24,712 bases of DNA from a virus. Within the stretch, counting starts at the first letter, position 1, and the number at the start of each line of letters is the position of its first letter. Of the stretch, positions 1-7,545 are shown in pieces. The notes beneath the pieces were generated by a model. The model was given only the letters and a program-made list of their open reading frames with translations, was not told where the DNA came from and searched no databases. The stretch lies in the IMG/VR virus record IMGVR_UViG_3300027749_000464, positions 1 through 24,712 of that record; one strand, 5' to 3'. The position numbers were made by a program, and so were the translations under genes.

Positions 1-1
1 A

Positions 2-376
2 GAACCTCCAAAAGAAGTTTATGGAACTTACACAATATTGGTATTAAACTCGGATTGCCCGAACATATTAAATGTCCCAAGACCCACACCAACACCTACA
101 CCTACACTTACCCCAACAAGAACTCAAACTCCGACGCCAACTCAGACTCAAACTCCGACACCAACTTTTGACCCTTGTAAAGTGCCGACACCAACACCGA
201 CAATAACCTCAAGTCCAACTACAACACCGACTCAAACACCAACACCTTCTTCAACTTGTACCAATCCATGTGGGTGCCCTGAACCAAGTAAAACGCCAAC
301 ACCGAGTAAAACTCCTAAACCAACTCCTAGTTTGACTAGCGGTTATTGTTACCCAACACCAACACCGACCGTTTAA
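2..376 (+). CDS. C-terminal part of a Thr-Pro-rich virion-type protein (5' end outside window)
   Basis: The reading frame is open from the first complete codon at position 2, so the gene starts upstream and only its last 124 codons are seen. The visible N-terminal part (EPPKEVYGTYTILVLNSDCP) looks like the end of a beta-rich domain. The rest is a low-complexity tail of Thr-Pro dipeptides (about positions 83-370) broken by Cys-containing islands (DPCK, CTNPCGCPEP, GYCYP). Such tails are common as flexible linkers in phage surface proteins. A TTG at 38 could be read as a start, but the frame is open upstream without a stop, so a partial gene is more likely. Its stop overlaps the next start (TAATG, 374-378), suggesting translational coupling. 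The function is not recognised; a tail-fibre or surface-decoration role is inferred from composition and neighbours. Confidence 0.6.
   Translation, partial: EPPKEVYGTYTILVLNSDCPNILNVPRPTPTPTPTLTPTRTQTPTPTQTQTPTPTFDPCKVPTPTPTITSSPTTTPTQTPTPSSTCTNPCGCPEPSKTPTPSKTPKPTPSLTSGYCYPTPTPTV
83..370 (+). repeat. Thr-Pro codon repeat tract
   Basis: Imperfect ACN-CCN (Thr-Pro) codon repeats, interrupted by short Cys-containing islands, encode the tail of the first protein. This is an imperfect coding repeat, not a non-coding satellite. The island around 170-180 (gacccttgtaa) recurs exactly in the Thr-Pro insert of the tail sheath gene at 21337-21347. Confidence 0.7.
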
Positions 377-1140
377 TGATAACAATTGAGATAACAGGTG
401 CAACAGGTACAGGACCATATGACGTATATGTGTGTGATATAACATTAACATATTGTTATTTAGTCTCGTCTGCAACAACAATACCCCCAACTTATACTGT
501 GACTATCCCAATCCCCCTTGATGGTGTTTCTCAGGTTATTGTTAAATTAATTGATTCGTTAGGATGTGAAATAATTCAACTATATACGTGTTTAACTCCA
601 ACACCTACACCAACATTAACACCAACACCTACACCAACCCCAATAATTAATTGTAATTGTATTTTGTTTAACAATACCTCCGACACCGAACAGGAATTTA
701 CTTATACCCAATGTAACGGAACTATTTTTTATGGTGTGATTAACCCTTTTACAATATTATATGTTTGTGGTAAACTACCAACCTCAAATCCTAACCTTGT
801 CGTTATTGATATTTTAGGGGATTGTTTTGACGGTAGTTGTCCTATGGGGACTGTAATATGTTTTACATATTATAGTCAACCATACTTTATATCAGAATCA
901 ATCCTATATTCTGGATATTATAACGGATTCCCATATTATGTAGTAAATAGTAATTATGTTTGGTGGAACCCTAGTAACACTACATGGTATTATAGTCCTA
1001 TTTTAGGCGACAATGTTACTATTTTTTATGCCACATTATATGATGGCTCTATTACAGGGACGCCTATTGGTTCTTGGACTCCACGAGGTATTCACTCACA
1101 ATACATGTCAACCTCAACATTAGGTCCTTGTCTTAATTAA
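376..1140 (+). CDS. Virion-type surface protein: two beta domains joined by a Thr-Pro linker
   Basis: This 254-aa protein has no recognised enzymatic motif. Residues 1-73 form a beta-rich, Cys-containing domain (GPYDVYVCD near 13-21, KLIDSLGCE near 57-65). Residues 74-89 are almost pure Thr-Pro. Residues 92-254 are rich in Tyr, Asn and Cys, with a segment (CILFNNTSDTEQEFTYTQCN) of the kind I associate with repeated domains in tail or fibre proteins of uncultured phages. I chose the ATG at 376, not the in-frame codon at 346, because 376 overlaps the previous stop (TAATG) and avoids a 30-nt overlap with the Thr-Pro tail. No signal peptide or membrane segment is visible. It is probably a fibre or adhesin component; the exact role is unknown. 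Confidence 0.65.
   Translation: MITIEITGATGTGPYDVYVCDITLTYCYLVSSATTIPPTYTVTIPIPLDGVSQVIVKLIDSLGCEIIQLYTCLTPTPTPTLTPTPTPTPIINCNCILFNNTSDTEQEFTYTQCNGTIFYGVINPFTILYVCGKLPTSNPNLVVIDILGDCFDGSCPMGTVICFTYYSQPYFISESILYSGYYNGFPYYVVNSNYVWWNPSNTTWYYSPILGDNVTIFYATLYDGSITGTPIGSWTPRGIHSQYMSTSTLGPCLN
594..642 (+). repeat. Thr-Pro codon repeat (interdomain linker)
   Basis: A short tract of Thr and Pro codons encoding residues 74-89 of the 254-aa surface protein. It separates two folded-looking domains, as expected for a flexible or glycosylated linker. Confidence 0.7.
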
Positions 1141-1211
1141 AATTATTAATTGTTGATTTTACAACACCATTTAGTTTTTTTAATTATTATATATTTTTTC
1201 ATTAAAACTTT

Positions 1212-2459
1212 ATGAAGATATTTGTCCAAATCGCCTCTTATCGCGACCCTCAATTAATCCCAACAATTAAAAGTATGTTGGAAAACGCCAAAAAACCTAA
1301 GGACGTTGTTTTATCAATTTGTCGACAATATCATCCTGACGATAACTTTGATAATCTTGATGAATATAGAGACGATAAACGATTTAGGATTAAGGATGTT
1401 TTATATTCCGAATCAAAAGGTGTTTGTTGGGCAAGAAATTTAACACAAAAATTATATAAAGGGGAAGAATATACTTTACAGATAGATTCTCATATGAGGT
1501 TTGAAAAGGATTGGGACGACACCCTAATCAAAATGATTAAACAACTTCAAAAGAAAGGATTTCCTAAACCTTTATTAACAGGATACGTTTCATCTTTCGA
1601 CCCCGACAACGACCCCTCAGGCAGAGTTACAGAACCATGGAGAATGTCGTTTGATAGATTTATTCCCGAAGGAGCAGTATTCTTCTTACCTGAAACAATC
1701 CCAAATTGGAGAGAAATGAAAGAACCTGTAACGTCAAGATTTTATTCCGCCCACTTTGCCTTTACGTTAGGAAAGTTTTGTGAAGAGGTCCAACATGACC
1801 CTGAGTTTTATTTTCATGGAGAAGAAATCTCAATCGCAGTTAGAGCGTTTACCCATGGTTATGATTTATTTCATCCTCATAAAGTAGTCATTTGGCACGA
1901 ATACACTCGTAAGGGTAGAACCAAACAATGGGACGATGATAAGGAGTGGGGTAAGAAAAATGAATTGTCCCATAAAAAAAATCGACAATTATTCGGGATG
2001 GATGGCGAAGAAATTACTTTAGATTTTAGTAAATACGGATTCGGGACAGAACGAACATTAAAAGATTATGAAATATATTCAGGATTACGATTCTCAAGAA
2101 GAGCCGTCCAACAATATACATTAGACAAACATTATCCACCAAACCCACAAATATTTGAGACGGAAGAAGAATGGGAAAGTAGTTTTGCTCGTATCTTTAA
2201 ACATTGTATCGATATTGGATTTACTCAAGTACCTGAAAAAGATTATGAATTTTGGGTTGTAGCATTTCACGATGAGAAAGACGAAACCATTTTTAGAAAG
2301 GACGCGGATATCAATGAGATTAATAATATGATGAGAGACCCTGATGGGTATTGTAAAGTATGGAGAGACTTCCAAACGACACATAAACCAAAATATTGGG
2401 TTGTTTGGCCATTTAGTAAATCAAAAGGTTGGTGCGAAAGAATAACAGGTAATTTATAA
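1212..2459 (+). CDS. GT60-type glycosyltransferase (GlcNAc / Skp1 hydroxyproline GnT-like)
   Basis: This 415-aa protein matches the Pfam GlcNAc family (CAZy GT60) by eye. It opens with FVQIASYRD (4-12), has the conserved VCWARN (71-76), and carries a DxD-like metal/nucleotide-sugar site QIDSHMRF (D92-S-H94), followed by WDD. Family members include the Dictyostelium Skp1 enzyme, which moves GlcNAc from UDP-GlcNAc onto hydroxyproline; bacterial and viral members have mostly unknown acceptors. The C-terminal third (from about 300) looks like a separate module of unknown role. It is the first gene of a tight six-gene operon, with only 2 nt to the next gene. There is no Shine-Dalgarno; the leader is A/T-rich. 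The family call is good; the acceptor (virion Thr/Pro linkers or a host glycan) is inference. Confidence 0.8.
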   Translation: MKIFVQIASYRDPQLIPTIKSMLENAKKPKDVVLSICRQYHPDDNFDNLDEYRDDKRFRIKDVLYSESKGVCWARNLTQKLYKGEEYTLQIDSHMRFEKDWDDTLIKMIKQLQKKGFPKPLLTGYVSSFDPDNDPSGRVTEPWRMSFDRFIPEGAVFFLPETIPNWREMKEPVTSRFYSAHFAFTLGKFCEEVQHDPEFYFHGEEISIAVRAFTHGYDLFHPHKVVIWHEYTRKGRTKQWDDDKEWGKKNELSHKKNRQLFGMDGEEITLDFSKYGFGTERTLKDYEIYSGLRFSRRAVQQYTLDKHYPPNPQIFETEEEWESSFARIFKHCIDIGFTQVPEKDYEFWVVAFHDEKDETIFRKDADINEINNMMRDPDGYCKVWRDFQTTHKPKYWVVWPFSKSKGWCERITGNL

Positions 2460-2461
2460 AT

Positions 2462-2836
2462 ATGAAAATGCCAATTAGTGAAATATTAGATAGGTATTCT
2501 ATCGCAATATTAAAAAAAGAAAGAGCGGACGCCGAAAACTCTAAAGAAATTAATGACTTGAGATTTGAAATTGACGGATATCTCAAGGACCATTATGAAT
2601 TTATTAATCAAAAAATCAAAGATTTAATTCAAGTTAATGGTGACATTTGGGATTTGGAGTCCGACATTCGTAGAGGTAAAGAAGGGGAATTAGGTTTAGA
2701 GGAGGTTGGTCGTAGAGCAATAAAAATACGAGAATTTAATAAGACTAGAATCACCTATAAAAATGACGTTGTTGATTATTTTGGTGAAGGATATAAAGAC
2801 ATTAAAATAAATCATGTAAGTAGCGATGATAAATAA
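2462..2836 (+). CDS. DUF6165-like helical protein
   Basis: This 124-aa, almost wholly helical and highly charged protein begins MPISEILDRYSIAILKKERA. It then shows a central IWDLESDIR segment and a C-terminal RAIKIREFNKTRITYKNDV helix. That layout (start with an 'E-I/L-LD-SI-ILK-ER' helix, then 'N..IWD.E..IR', then 'I...N..R...K') resembles DUF6165, a small family often found in lipopolysaccharide or glycan loci; the match is by recollection. The biochemical role is unknown; a scaffold for glycosyltransferases is a guess from context. It starts 2 nt after the GT60 gene and overlaps the next gene by 11 nt. Confidence 0.55.
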   Translation: MKMPISEILDRYSIAILKKERADAENSKEINDLRFEIDGYLKDHYEFINQKIKDLIQVNGDIWDLESDIRRGKEGELGLEEVGRRAIKIREFNKTRITYKNDVVDYFGEGYKDIKINHVSSDDK

Positions 2837-3644
2837 AATTGTAATAACGTTAACAACCGTTCCTGAAAGGTTAATCCATCCCGTTGAGGACGGATTTAAA
2901 TTAGTTGTCCAATCGGTTTGCGAACAAAACTATAGTAACTATGAAGTTCACCTAAACCTTCCTTATGTTTATTCCGTAACGGGAGAAGAGTATCTTATTC
3001 CTGAGTGGTTGATAGGGTTCCAAAATAAATACCCTCACTTAAAGGTATTTAGGGTTGAGGACATGGGACCTCCGACCAAAGTTATACCAACCATACTTAG
3101 AGAATCGCCCGAGACATTATTAATTGTTGTAGACGATGACTTAGTGTATCATCCTGACATGGTTATTGAACATATAAAATATCATGAACAGTTACCAAAC
3201 TCAGTTATCTTATATGACGGTAGAGGGTTGGTTGGGAGTAGATACAACGACTTAAGAGATTCATGGGTAATTTGTGTAACCAAACCAACAAGAATTAGTG
3301 GTATGTTACAACATTATAAATCCGCATCATATTTTGTAAAATATTTCGAACAGGATTTCCACAACAATTTTGTCGGTAAAACAAAATCTGACGATATTCT
3401 AATAACATATTATTTTCTATTTAAAAAAATAAAAATGTATGTTGTTCCATATGAAAGAGATAATGATAAACTTACAACTTACGATAATTGGCATTCCTTC
3501 CAAGGAGTAACAACTTTTCCTGTGATTAGACATTCCAATAGTCTCGGTAATACAGGTTGTAATCACCCAAAAATATTAGAATTAGAAACTAAATTTTTCA
3601 TACCTGAAGAATTTAAGTTTATAGATAAATTACCTTTAGATTAA
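2826..3644 (+). CDS. GT-A fold glycosyltransferase
   Basis: This 272-aa protein starts with a Rossmann-like strand and loop, IVITLTTVPERL (5-16), typical of small GT-A transferases. It has a clear DxD-type metal site LLIVVDDDLVY (D103-D105). Downstream, KSDDILITYYFLFKK (about 188-202) is the expected acceptor-side acidic region, followed by a His-containing C-terminal part. It should transfer a sugar from a nucleotide-sugar donor; donor and acceptor cannot be read from sequence. The ATG overlaps the preceding gene by 11 nt and the next gene starts 3 nt after the stop, so it is co-transcribed with the rest of the sugar operon. There is no membrane segment, so it is likely cytoplasmic. Confidence 0.75.
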   Translation: MINKIVITLTTVPERLIHPVEDGFKLVVQSVCEQNYSNYEVHLNLPYVYSVTGEEYLIPEWLIGFQNKYPHLKVFRVEDMGPPTKVIPTILRESPETLLIVVDDDLVYHPDMVIEHIKYHEQLPNSVILYDGRGLVGSRYNDLRDSWVICVTKPTRISGMLQHYKSASYFVKYFEQDFHNNFVGKTKSDDILITYYFLFKKIKMYVVPYERDNDKLTTYDNWHSFQGVTTFPVIRHSNSLGNTGCNHPKILELETKFFIPEEFKFIDKLPLD

Positions 3645-3647
3645 AAA

Positions 3648-4337
3648 ATGGAATATTTTGAAAAAGTAAAATTATGGGACGATGAACATTGTGAAAAACA
3701 TGTTTGGAACCTTGCTAATAATATGAAAGAATTATTACAATCAAAAAACATAAATGAATTATATTACCTTGACATTGGAGCTAATGTAGGTAAGGTATAT
3801 GATTTAATGAGTAACGGTTATACAGTTAAAAAAGTATGGATGTATGAAGCAAGTCCAATACTTTTTGATTATTTAAAAATTAAGTACACTAATGATGAAC
3901 GAGTTGTAATAAATAATATTGCAATCTCTGATTCTGAAGGAGAAGTTAATTTTGACGAGTCCTCAATTATACATCAAGTTGAAACTAACTCCCCTGATTT
4001 AAATTTTGGGTTGTCTAAGATAGGTAATTCACCCGCACAAACTAAAGTAAAATCTAATAAGTTAAGTAATCTTATAGGTAATAATAATGAAATTTTAGAT
4101 AATGTAACATTTATTAAAATTGACACTGAAAACGTTGACTTTAATATTTTAAATGACTTGGTAACAATAATTGATAGGTTTAAAACAAAACCAATTATTG
4201 AGTTTGAGGTTAATTATCACATGGGACCAATAACTAAAGAAACTGCACAATCTATTTTAGACAAATTCTCAAACATAGGATATAAAGAATTAAAATTAGA
4301 AGATTGTTGGGGTGATGGAATTTTAATACCTGAATAA
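3648..4337 (+). CDS. FkbM-family SAM-dependent methyltransferase
   Basis: This 229-aa protein has SAM-binding motif I YLDIGANVGK (40-49), the acidic residue that should bind the ribose (MYEAS, E67), and FkbM-type features further on: VINNIAISDSEGEV (87-100), the strand VTFIKIDTENVDFNIL and the late strand KPIIEFEVN. FkbM enzymes methylate hydroxyls, often on sugars or glycolipids. Placed between glycosyltransferases, it most likely caps or decorates the sugar the operon builds. It is 3 nt downstream of the previous gene and 1 nt upstream of the next. The family is fairly sure; the substrate is inference. Confidence 0.8.
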   Translation: MEYFEKVKLWDDEHCEKHVWNLANNMKELLQSKNINELYYLDIGANVGKVYDLMSNGYTVKKVWMYEASPILFDYLKIKYTNDERVVINNIAISDSEGEVNFDESSIIHQVETNSPDLNFGLSKIGNSPAQTKVKSNKLSNLIGNNNEILDNVTFIKIDTENVDFNILNDLVTIIDRFKTKPIIEFEVNYHMGPITKETAQSILDKFSNIGYKELKLEDCWGDGILIPE

Positions 4338-4338
4338 A

Positions 4339-5025
4339 ATGAATGAAGAAATTTTAAAAATCGTTAAAGAATTTAATGAGATACCTAAAAAGTATTGGGA
4401 AACAATAAGTCTAACAGGTCCTCAACATGATTTTGAGAGAAGTAAACCTGGACCATATCTAAAAACCGCAGCAAAAATTGCAAGAATTTTAAATATGAAA
4501 ACCGTTGTTGAGATTGGTGCTACAAGATTTGCTTTATCACAAAAATGTTTAGATTATTACAATAATGAAATGAATCCATTTGTGTCACCACCATGTTGTG
4601 CTGATGGTCATGGGGGTATAATTTGGACTATAGAAGGTTTTGATGTTTATTCTTGCGACATAGACCCTAACTGTAAAACACAAGCTGAATGGTCATTTGG
4701 TAATATTAACCAACCATTTCCTGATAATTTACATTTACATATTCCTGAAGATGGGATTGAGTTTCTAAGAAACTTTGATAAAAAAATTGACGTGTTATTT
4801 TTAGATGGTTGGGACACAGGGACTCACGAATATCGTGAAAAACACCTTGAGTCATTTGAGGTCGCTAAAGATAAATTATCTGAGACCCATTTAATATTGA
4901 TTGATGATACGGATTTCAATATTGACGGGGAAGGTAAAGATGCTTTCTTATCCCCACATTTATTATCGTTAGGTTATATTTTATTATTTGACGGAAGACA
5001 AAAATTATACATTAATAAAATTTAA
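4339..5025 (+). CDS. Class I SAM methyltransferase-like protein
   Basis: This 228-aa protein has a Rossmann-type core: TVVEIGATRF (55-64) in place of the usual ExGxGxG loop, then FDVYSCDIDP (101-110) with an acidic residue at the end of strand 2, and KIDVLFLDGWDTGTHEY (149-165), resembling the DxxFxDGxH segment of Methyltransf_24-type enzymes. A final strand HLILIDDTDF (about 184-193) completes the fold. The Gly-rich loop is shorter than normal (EIGATR), so activity is less certain than for the neighbouring FkbM protein. A likely role is O- or N-methylation of a sugar in the same pathway. One nt separates it from the previous stop and 3 nt from the next start. Confidence 0.65.
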   Translation: MNEEILKIVKEFNEIPKKYWETISLTGPQHDFERSKPGPYLKTAAKIARILNMKTVVEIGATRFALSQKCLDYYNNEMNPFVSPPCCADGHGGIIWTIEGFDVYSCDIDPNCKTQAEWSFGNINQPFPDNLHLHIPEDGIEFLRNFDKKIDVLFLDGWDTGTHEYREKHLESFEVAKDKLSETHLILIDDTDFNIDGEGKDAFLSPHLLSLGYILLFDGRQKLYINKI

Positions 5026-5028
5026 GAT

Positions 5029-6702
5029 ATGTTAACATTAGTAACAGGTTTATGGGACTTAGGAAGAGGTGAACTAACTGAAGGTTGGTCAAGGTCGTAT
5101 GAAAATCATTATTTGACTAAATTTAGTGAATTACTAAAGACGGAGAATAACCTCATCATTTTTGGAGATTCCGAATTAGAAAAATTTGTGTGGGAGAGAA
5201 GAGATGATTCAAATACTCAGTTCATTAATAGAAGTTTAGATTGGTTTAAAAATAATGAATTTTATAACAACATTCAAAAAATTAGAACTAACCCTAATTG
5301 GTTTAATCAAGTTGGGTGGTTAAAAGAATCCACGCAAGCAAGGTTAGAAATGTACAATCCACTTGTTATGTGTAAAATGTTTTTATTACATGATGCAAAA
5401 ATCTTAGATAAATTCAATTCTGAGTATATGTTTTGGATTGACGCAGGATTAACTAATACTGTTAGTTCGGGATATTTTACTCATGATAAAGTAATTGATA
5501 AATTACCTAACTTAATTAATAAATTCACATTCATAACATTTCCTTACGAAACAACCTCAGAAATACACGGGTTTGAGTTTAAAAAATTATGTGAGTTATC
5601 AGGAAATAAAGTTAATAAAGTTGCTAGAGGAGGATTCTTTGGTGGACCTAAAGAGACTATAACAGAAACCAACAATTTATATTACCAATTATTAAACACG
5701 ACATTATCAAGTGGGTACATGGGAACTGAAGAAAGTATCTTTAGTATTATGTTATACAAATACCCTATGTTATTTGATTACTCGGAAATTGAAGGTAATG
5801 GTTTGGTTTGGTTATTTTTTGAGAATGTTAAAAACGGGACTTTAAATCTTAAGAATGAACTAACGGGTGGAAAGGTGATTAAAGTTGGGGATATGAGTAA
5901 AGTTGGGTTATATGTTATTGGGTTTAATAGTCCAAAACAGTTTGAGACATTAATACAATCTATGTTACAATACGATAGGAATTTTATTGACAAACCTGTA
6001 AAGTACCTATTAGATAACTCAACTGATTTATCAACCACTGAAAGGTACTTGGAACTATGTAATGAATACGGATTTGAACATATTAAAAAAGATAATATTG
6101 GTATTAGTGGTGGTAGACAATTTATTGCCGAACATTTCAGTAAAACTGATTTAGAGTTTATGTATTTCTTTGAAGACGATATGTTCTTTTATCCTAAAAA
6201 AGGTGATGTATGTAGAAACGGATTTAACAGATTTGTTGATAATTTATATACAAAATCCCTAACAATTATTAGAAACGAAAAATTAGACTTTTTAAAATTA
6301 AATTTTAGTGAATTCTATGGGGATAACTCAACACAGTTTGCATGGTACAACGTACCGCAAGTTGTTAGAGAATCAATTTGGCCTAACAATAAACGACTAC
6401 CTGTTCAAGGACTAGACCCAAATGCTCCAAAAACAAATTTTGAAATGATAAAATCATATGAGGGAGTTCCGTATGCTACAGGATACATTTTTTACTGTAA
6501 CTGGCCTCAAGTCGTGTCAAAAGAAGGTAATTATAGAATGTTTATAGAAACTACATTTCAATCACCGCACGAACAGACTCTTATGAGTTTTATGTATCAA
6601 GAGACCATTAAAGGTAAAATAAAATCAGGAATCTTATTGATGACACCTACTGAACATAACAGATTCGACTTTTACTCAAGTGATTTAAGAAAAGAATGTT
6701 AA
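5029..6702 (+). CDS. Two-domain glycosyltransferase: HtrL/YibB-like N-terminus plus GT-A C-terminus
   Basis: This 557-aa protein appears to join two sugar-related domains. Residues 1 to about 265 resemble the HtrL/YibB (WlaTC) family: opening TLVTGLWDLGRG (3-14), the Y..F..LL region, and the core YMFWIDAGLT with D138 and G140. Residues about 290-557 form a second GT-A-like unit starting VGLYVIGFNSPKQF, with a DxD-like site FFEDDMFF (E382-D384), and ending in a region with TGYIFYCNWP and SPHEQTLMSF. Each half is about the length of a stand-alone transferase, so this is probably a bifunctional enzyme adding two sugars in turn. It is the last gene of the operon and converges on the HNH gene, sharing the stop tetranucleotide TTAA at 6699-6702. 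Donors and acceptors are unknown. Confidence 0.7.
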   Translation: MLTLVTGLWDLGRGELTEGWSRSYENHYLTKFSELLKTENNLIIFGDSELEKFVWERRDDSNTQFINRSLDWFKNNEFYNNIQKIRTNPNWFNQVGWLKESTQARLEMYNPLVMCKMFLLHDAKILDKFNSEYMFWIDAGLTNTVSSGYFTHDKVIDKLPNLINKFTFITFPYETTSEIHGFEFKKLCELSGNKVNKVARGGFFGGPKETITETNNLYYQLLNTTLSSGYMGTEESIFSIMLYKYPMLFDYSEIEGNGLVWLFFENVKNGTLNLKNELTGGKVIKVGDMSKVGLYVIGFNSPKQFETLIQSMLQYDRNFIDKPVKYLLDNSTDLSTTERYLELCNEYGFEHIKKDNIGISGGRQFIAEHFSKTDLEFMYFFEDDMFFYPKKGDVCRNGFNRFVDNLYTKSLTIIRNEKLDFLKLNFSEFYGDNSTQFAWYNVPQVVRESIWPNNKRLPVQGLDPNAPKTNFEMIKSYEGVPYATGYIFYCNWPQVVSKEGNYRMFIETTFQSPHEQTLMSFMYQETIKGKIKSGILLMTPTEHNRFDFYSSDLRKEC

Positions 6703-7313
6703 GATAATATCTTATTACTTTTTTTAAGATTGTCTTCGGCCCATAGTGGTTGAAGATTTGTATAATGATATAATTTACATAGTTCTTTCTCTGTTTTAGC
6801 CGATGATAATGGTATGATATGGTCTAAATGCCAACCATAATATCCGTAATTATCCCACGACATACCATTGATAAATTTACATTCAATATAATTAATTAAA
6901 AATTCATAATCACAACCAACTAAATTAGTTGTTCTTGGGTTATTATATTTTTTATTCATTAATTCATTTATTCTTGACCTTAAACTATTTTTTAATTTAG
7001 ATATTGGATTTGAATTATAGTTGTTAATATAATTCCTTCTATGTTCTTTATTTTTTTTAACCCAATCTTTATATAGATTAGGATTATTTTCCACATAAAT
7101 TTTTCTTCTTTTTTTTATTTTTTCCGAATTTTTACTAACATAAATTTTATTTTGTTCTTTTATTTTGTCTTTATTATTTGAATAATGTGAAACCGAATTA
7201 CTATTCATACATTTTTTACATTGTCCTCTATAAATGTTAGGGTTTTTACTATGTTTATAAAACATACAAACCTCTTTTTCTTCTTGACATTTACTACATA
7301 TCTTTTTTTCCAT
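6699..7313 (-). CDS. Free-standing HNH endonuclease (homing type), copy 1
   Basis: This 204-aa protein has an N-terminal zinc-binding knuckle (C6-x2-C9 and C32-x2-C35), a long Lys/Asn-rich helical middle, and a C-terminal HNH nuclease domain: WHLDHIIPLSSAKTE (His162, Asp164-His165) followed by YTNLQPLWAEDNLKK (Asn186, Asn195). It should nick or cut double-stranded DNA, as mobile HNH genes in T4-like phages do. It closely resembles the HNH protein at 17565-18266 over the last 70 residues. Its ATG lies inside the end of a small RHH-like gene (20-nt overlap) in another frame. Its stop overlaps the converging glycosyltransferase by 4 nt. Codons are even more A/T-rich than those of the neighbours, consistent with a mobile gene. 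Confidence 0.88.
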   Translation of the reverse strand: MEKKICSKCQEEKEVCMFYKHSKNPNIYRGQCKKCMNSNSVSHYSNNKDKIKEQNKIYVSKNSEKIKKRRKIYVENNPNLYKDWVKKNKEHRRNYINNYNSNPISKLKNSLRSRINELMNKKYNNPRTTNLVGCDYEFLINYIECKFINGMSWDNYGYYGWHLDHIIPLSSAKTEKELCKLYHYTNLQPLWAEDNLKKSNKILS

Positions 7314-7449
7314 AATACTCTTTTAATAGTTTATTAACTAATGTCGATTTTTTTGTTTTTTCTTTAACCATTCGGTCAAATAAATCACGGTCTAAACTTA
7401 TTCCAAATTTAACCTTTCTGTCTTTTTCTAATTTTGTTGGTCTTGCCAT
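7294..7449 (-). CDS. 51-aa ribbon-helix-helix-like protein upstream of HNH copy 1
   Basis: A short frame reading MARPTKLEKDRKVKFGISLD at its start and ending in TAG at 7296-7294. A predicted beta strand (VKFGISL) is followed by a helix (DLFDRMVKEK), a Thr/Ser turn and a second helix (TLVNKLLKEYY). This is the arrangement of Arc/CopG ribbon-helix-helix DNA-binding proteins, which dimerise and use the strand to read DNA. Its 3' end overlaps the HNH start by 20 nt, so the two are probably co-translated. The ATG directly follows the motif ATATTTATATAAT, which also directly precedes the ATG at 15197. It may regulate the nuclease or the divergent gene at 7546. The fold call is from pattern only. 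Confidence 0.65.
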   Translation of the reverse strand: MARPTKLEKDRKVKFGISLDRDLFDRMVKEKTKKSTLVNKLLKEYYGKKDM

Positions 7450-7450
7450 A

Positions 7451-7463
7451 TTATATAAATATC
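7451..7463 (-). promoter_or_regulatory. Leader motif ATATTTATATAAT
   Basis: On the minus strand this 13-mer sits immediately before the ATG of the RHH-like gene. Exactly the same 13-mer plus ATG occurs before the SOD-fusion gene (15210-15198), and looser forms precede several other genes. It may be a phage promoter or a translation-start element; the sequence alone cannot tell which. Confidence 0.4.
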
Positions 7464-7522
7464 TCGTTTATTGTTAAAGTTTCACTAAAAACAATAATAA
7501 TATAATATTTTTGTTTTATCAA

Positions 7523-7535
7523 GTATTTATAATAA
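7523..7535 (+). promoter_or_regulatory. Leader motif GTATTTATAATAA
   Basis: This lies 10 nt before the ATG at 7546 in the 96-bp divergent region. Its core AAGTATTTATAA (7522-7533) is also found, in gene-sense orientation, before the RHH-like gene at 20307 (20352-20341). It is one member of the TATTTAT-centred family described in the findings. Confidence 0.35.
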
Positions 7536-7545
7536 AAAATAATTA

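Noticed and set aside
83-370. CRISPR-like or minisatellite array
   Set aside because: The repeats are short, irregular and in frame as Thr-Pro codons, with no unique equal-length spacers.
346-375. Earlier start for the 254-aa surface protein
   Set aside because: The in-frame codon at 346 would overlap the preceding coding tail by 30 nt; the ATG at 376 forms a natural TAATG junction.
251-490. Minus-strand 79-codon frame opposite the Thr-Pro region
   Set aside because: It is a shadow of the Thr/Pro codons; the product has no domain-like pattern and overlaps two better genes.
1151-1181. Terminator after the 254-aa gene
   Set aside because: TGTTG/CAACA forms only a 5-bp stem and the T run starts 8 nt later; too weak to call.
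2455-2462. TATAAATA late-promoter box
   Set aside because: It overlaps the start codon of the DUF6165-like gene inside a tight operon, so it is most likely chance.
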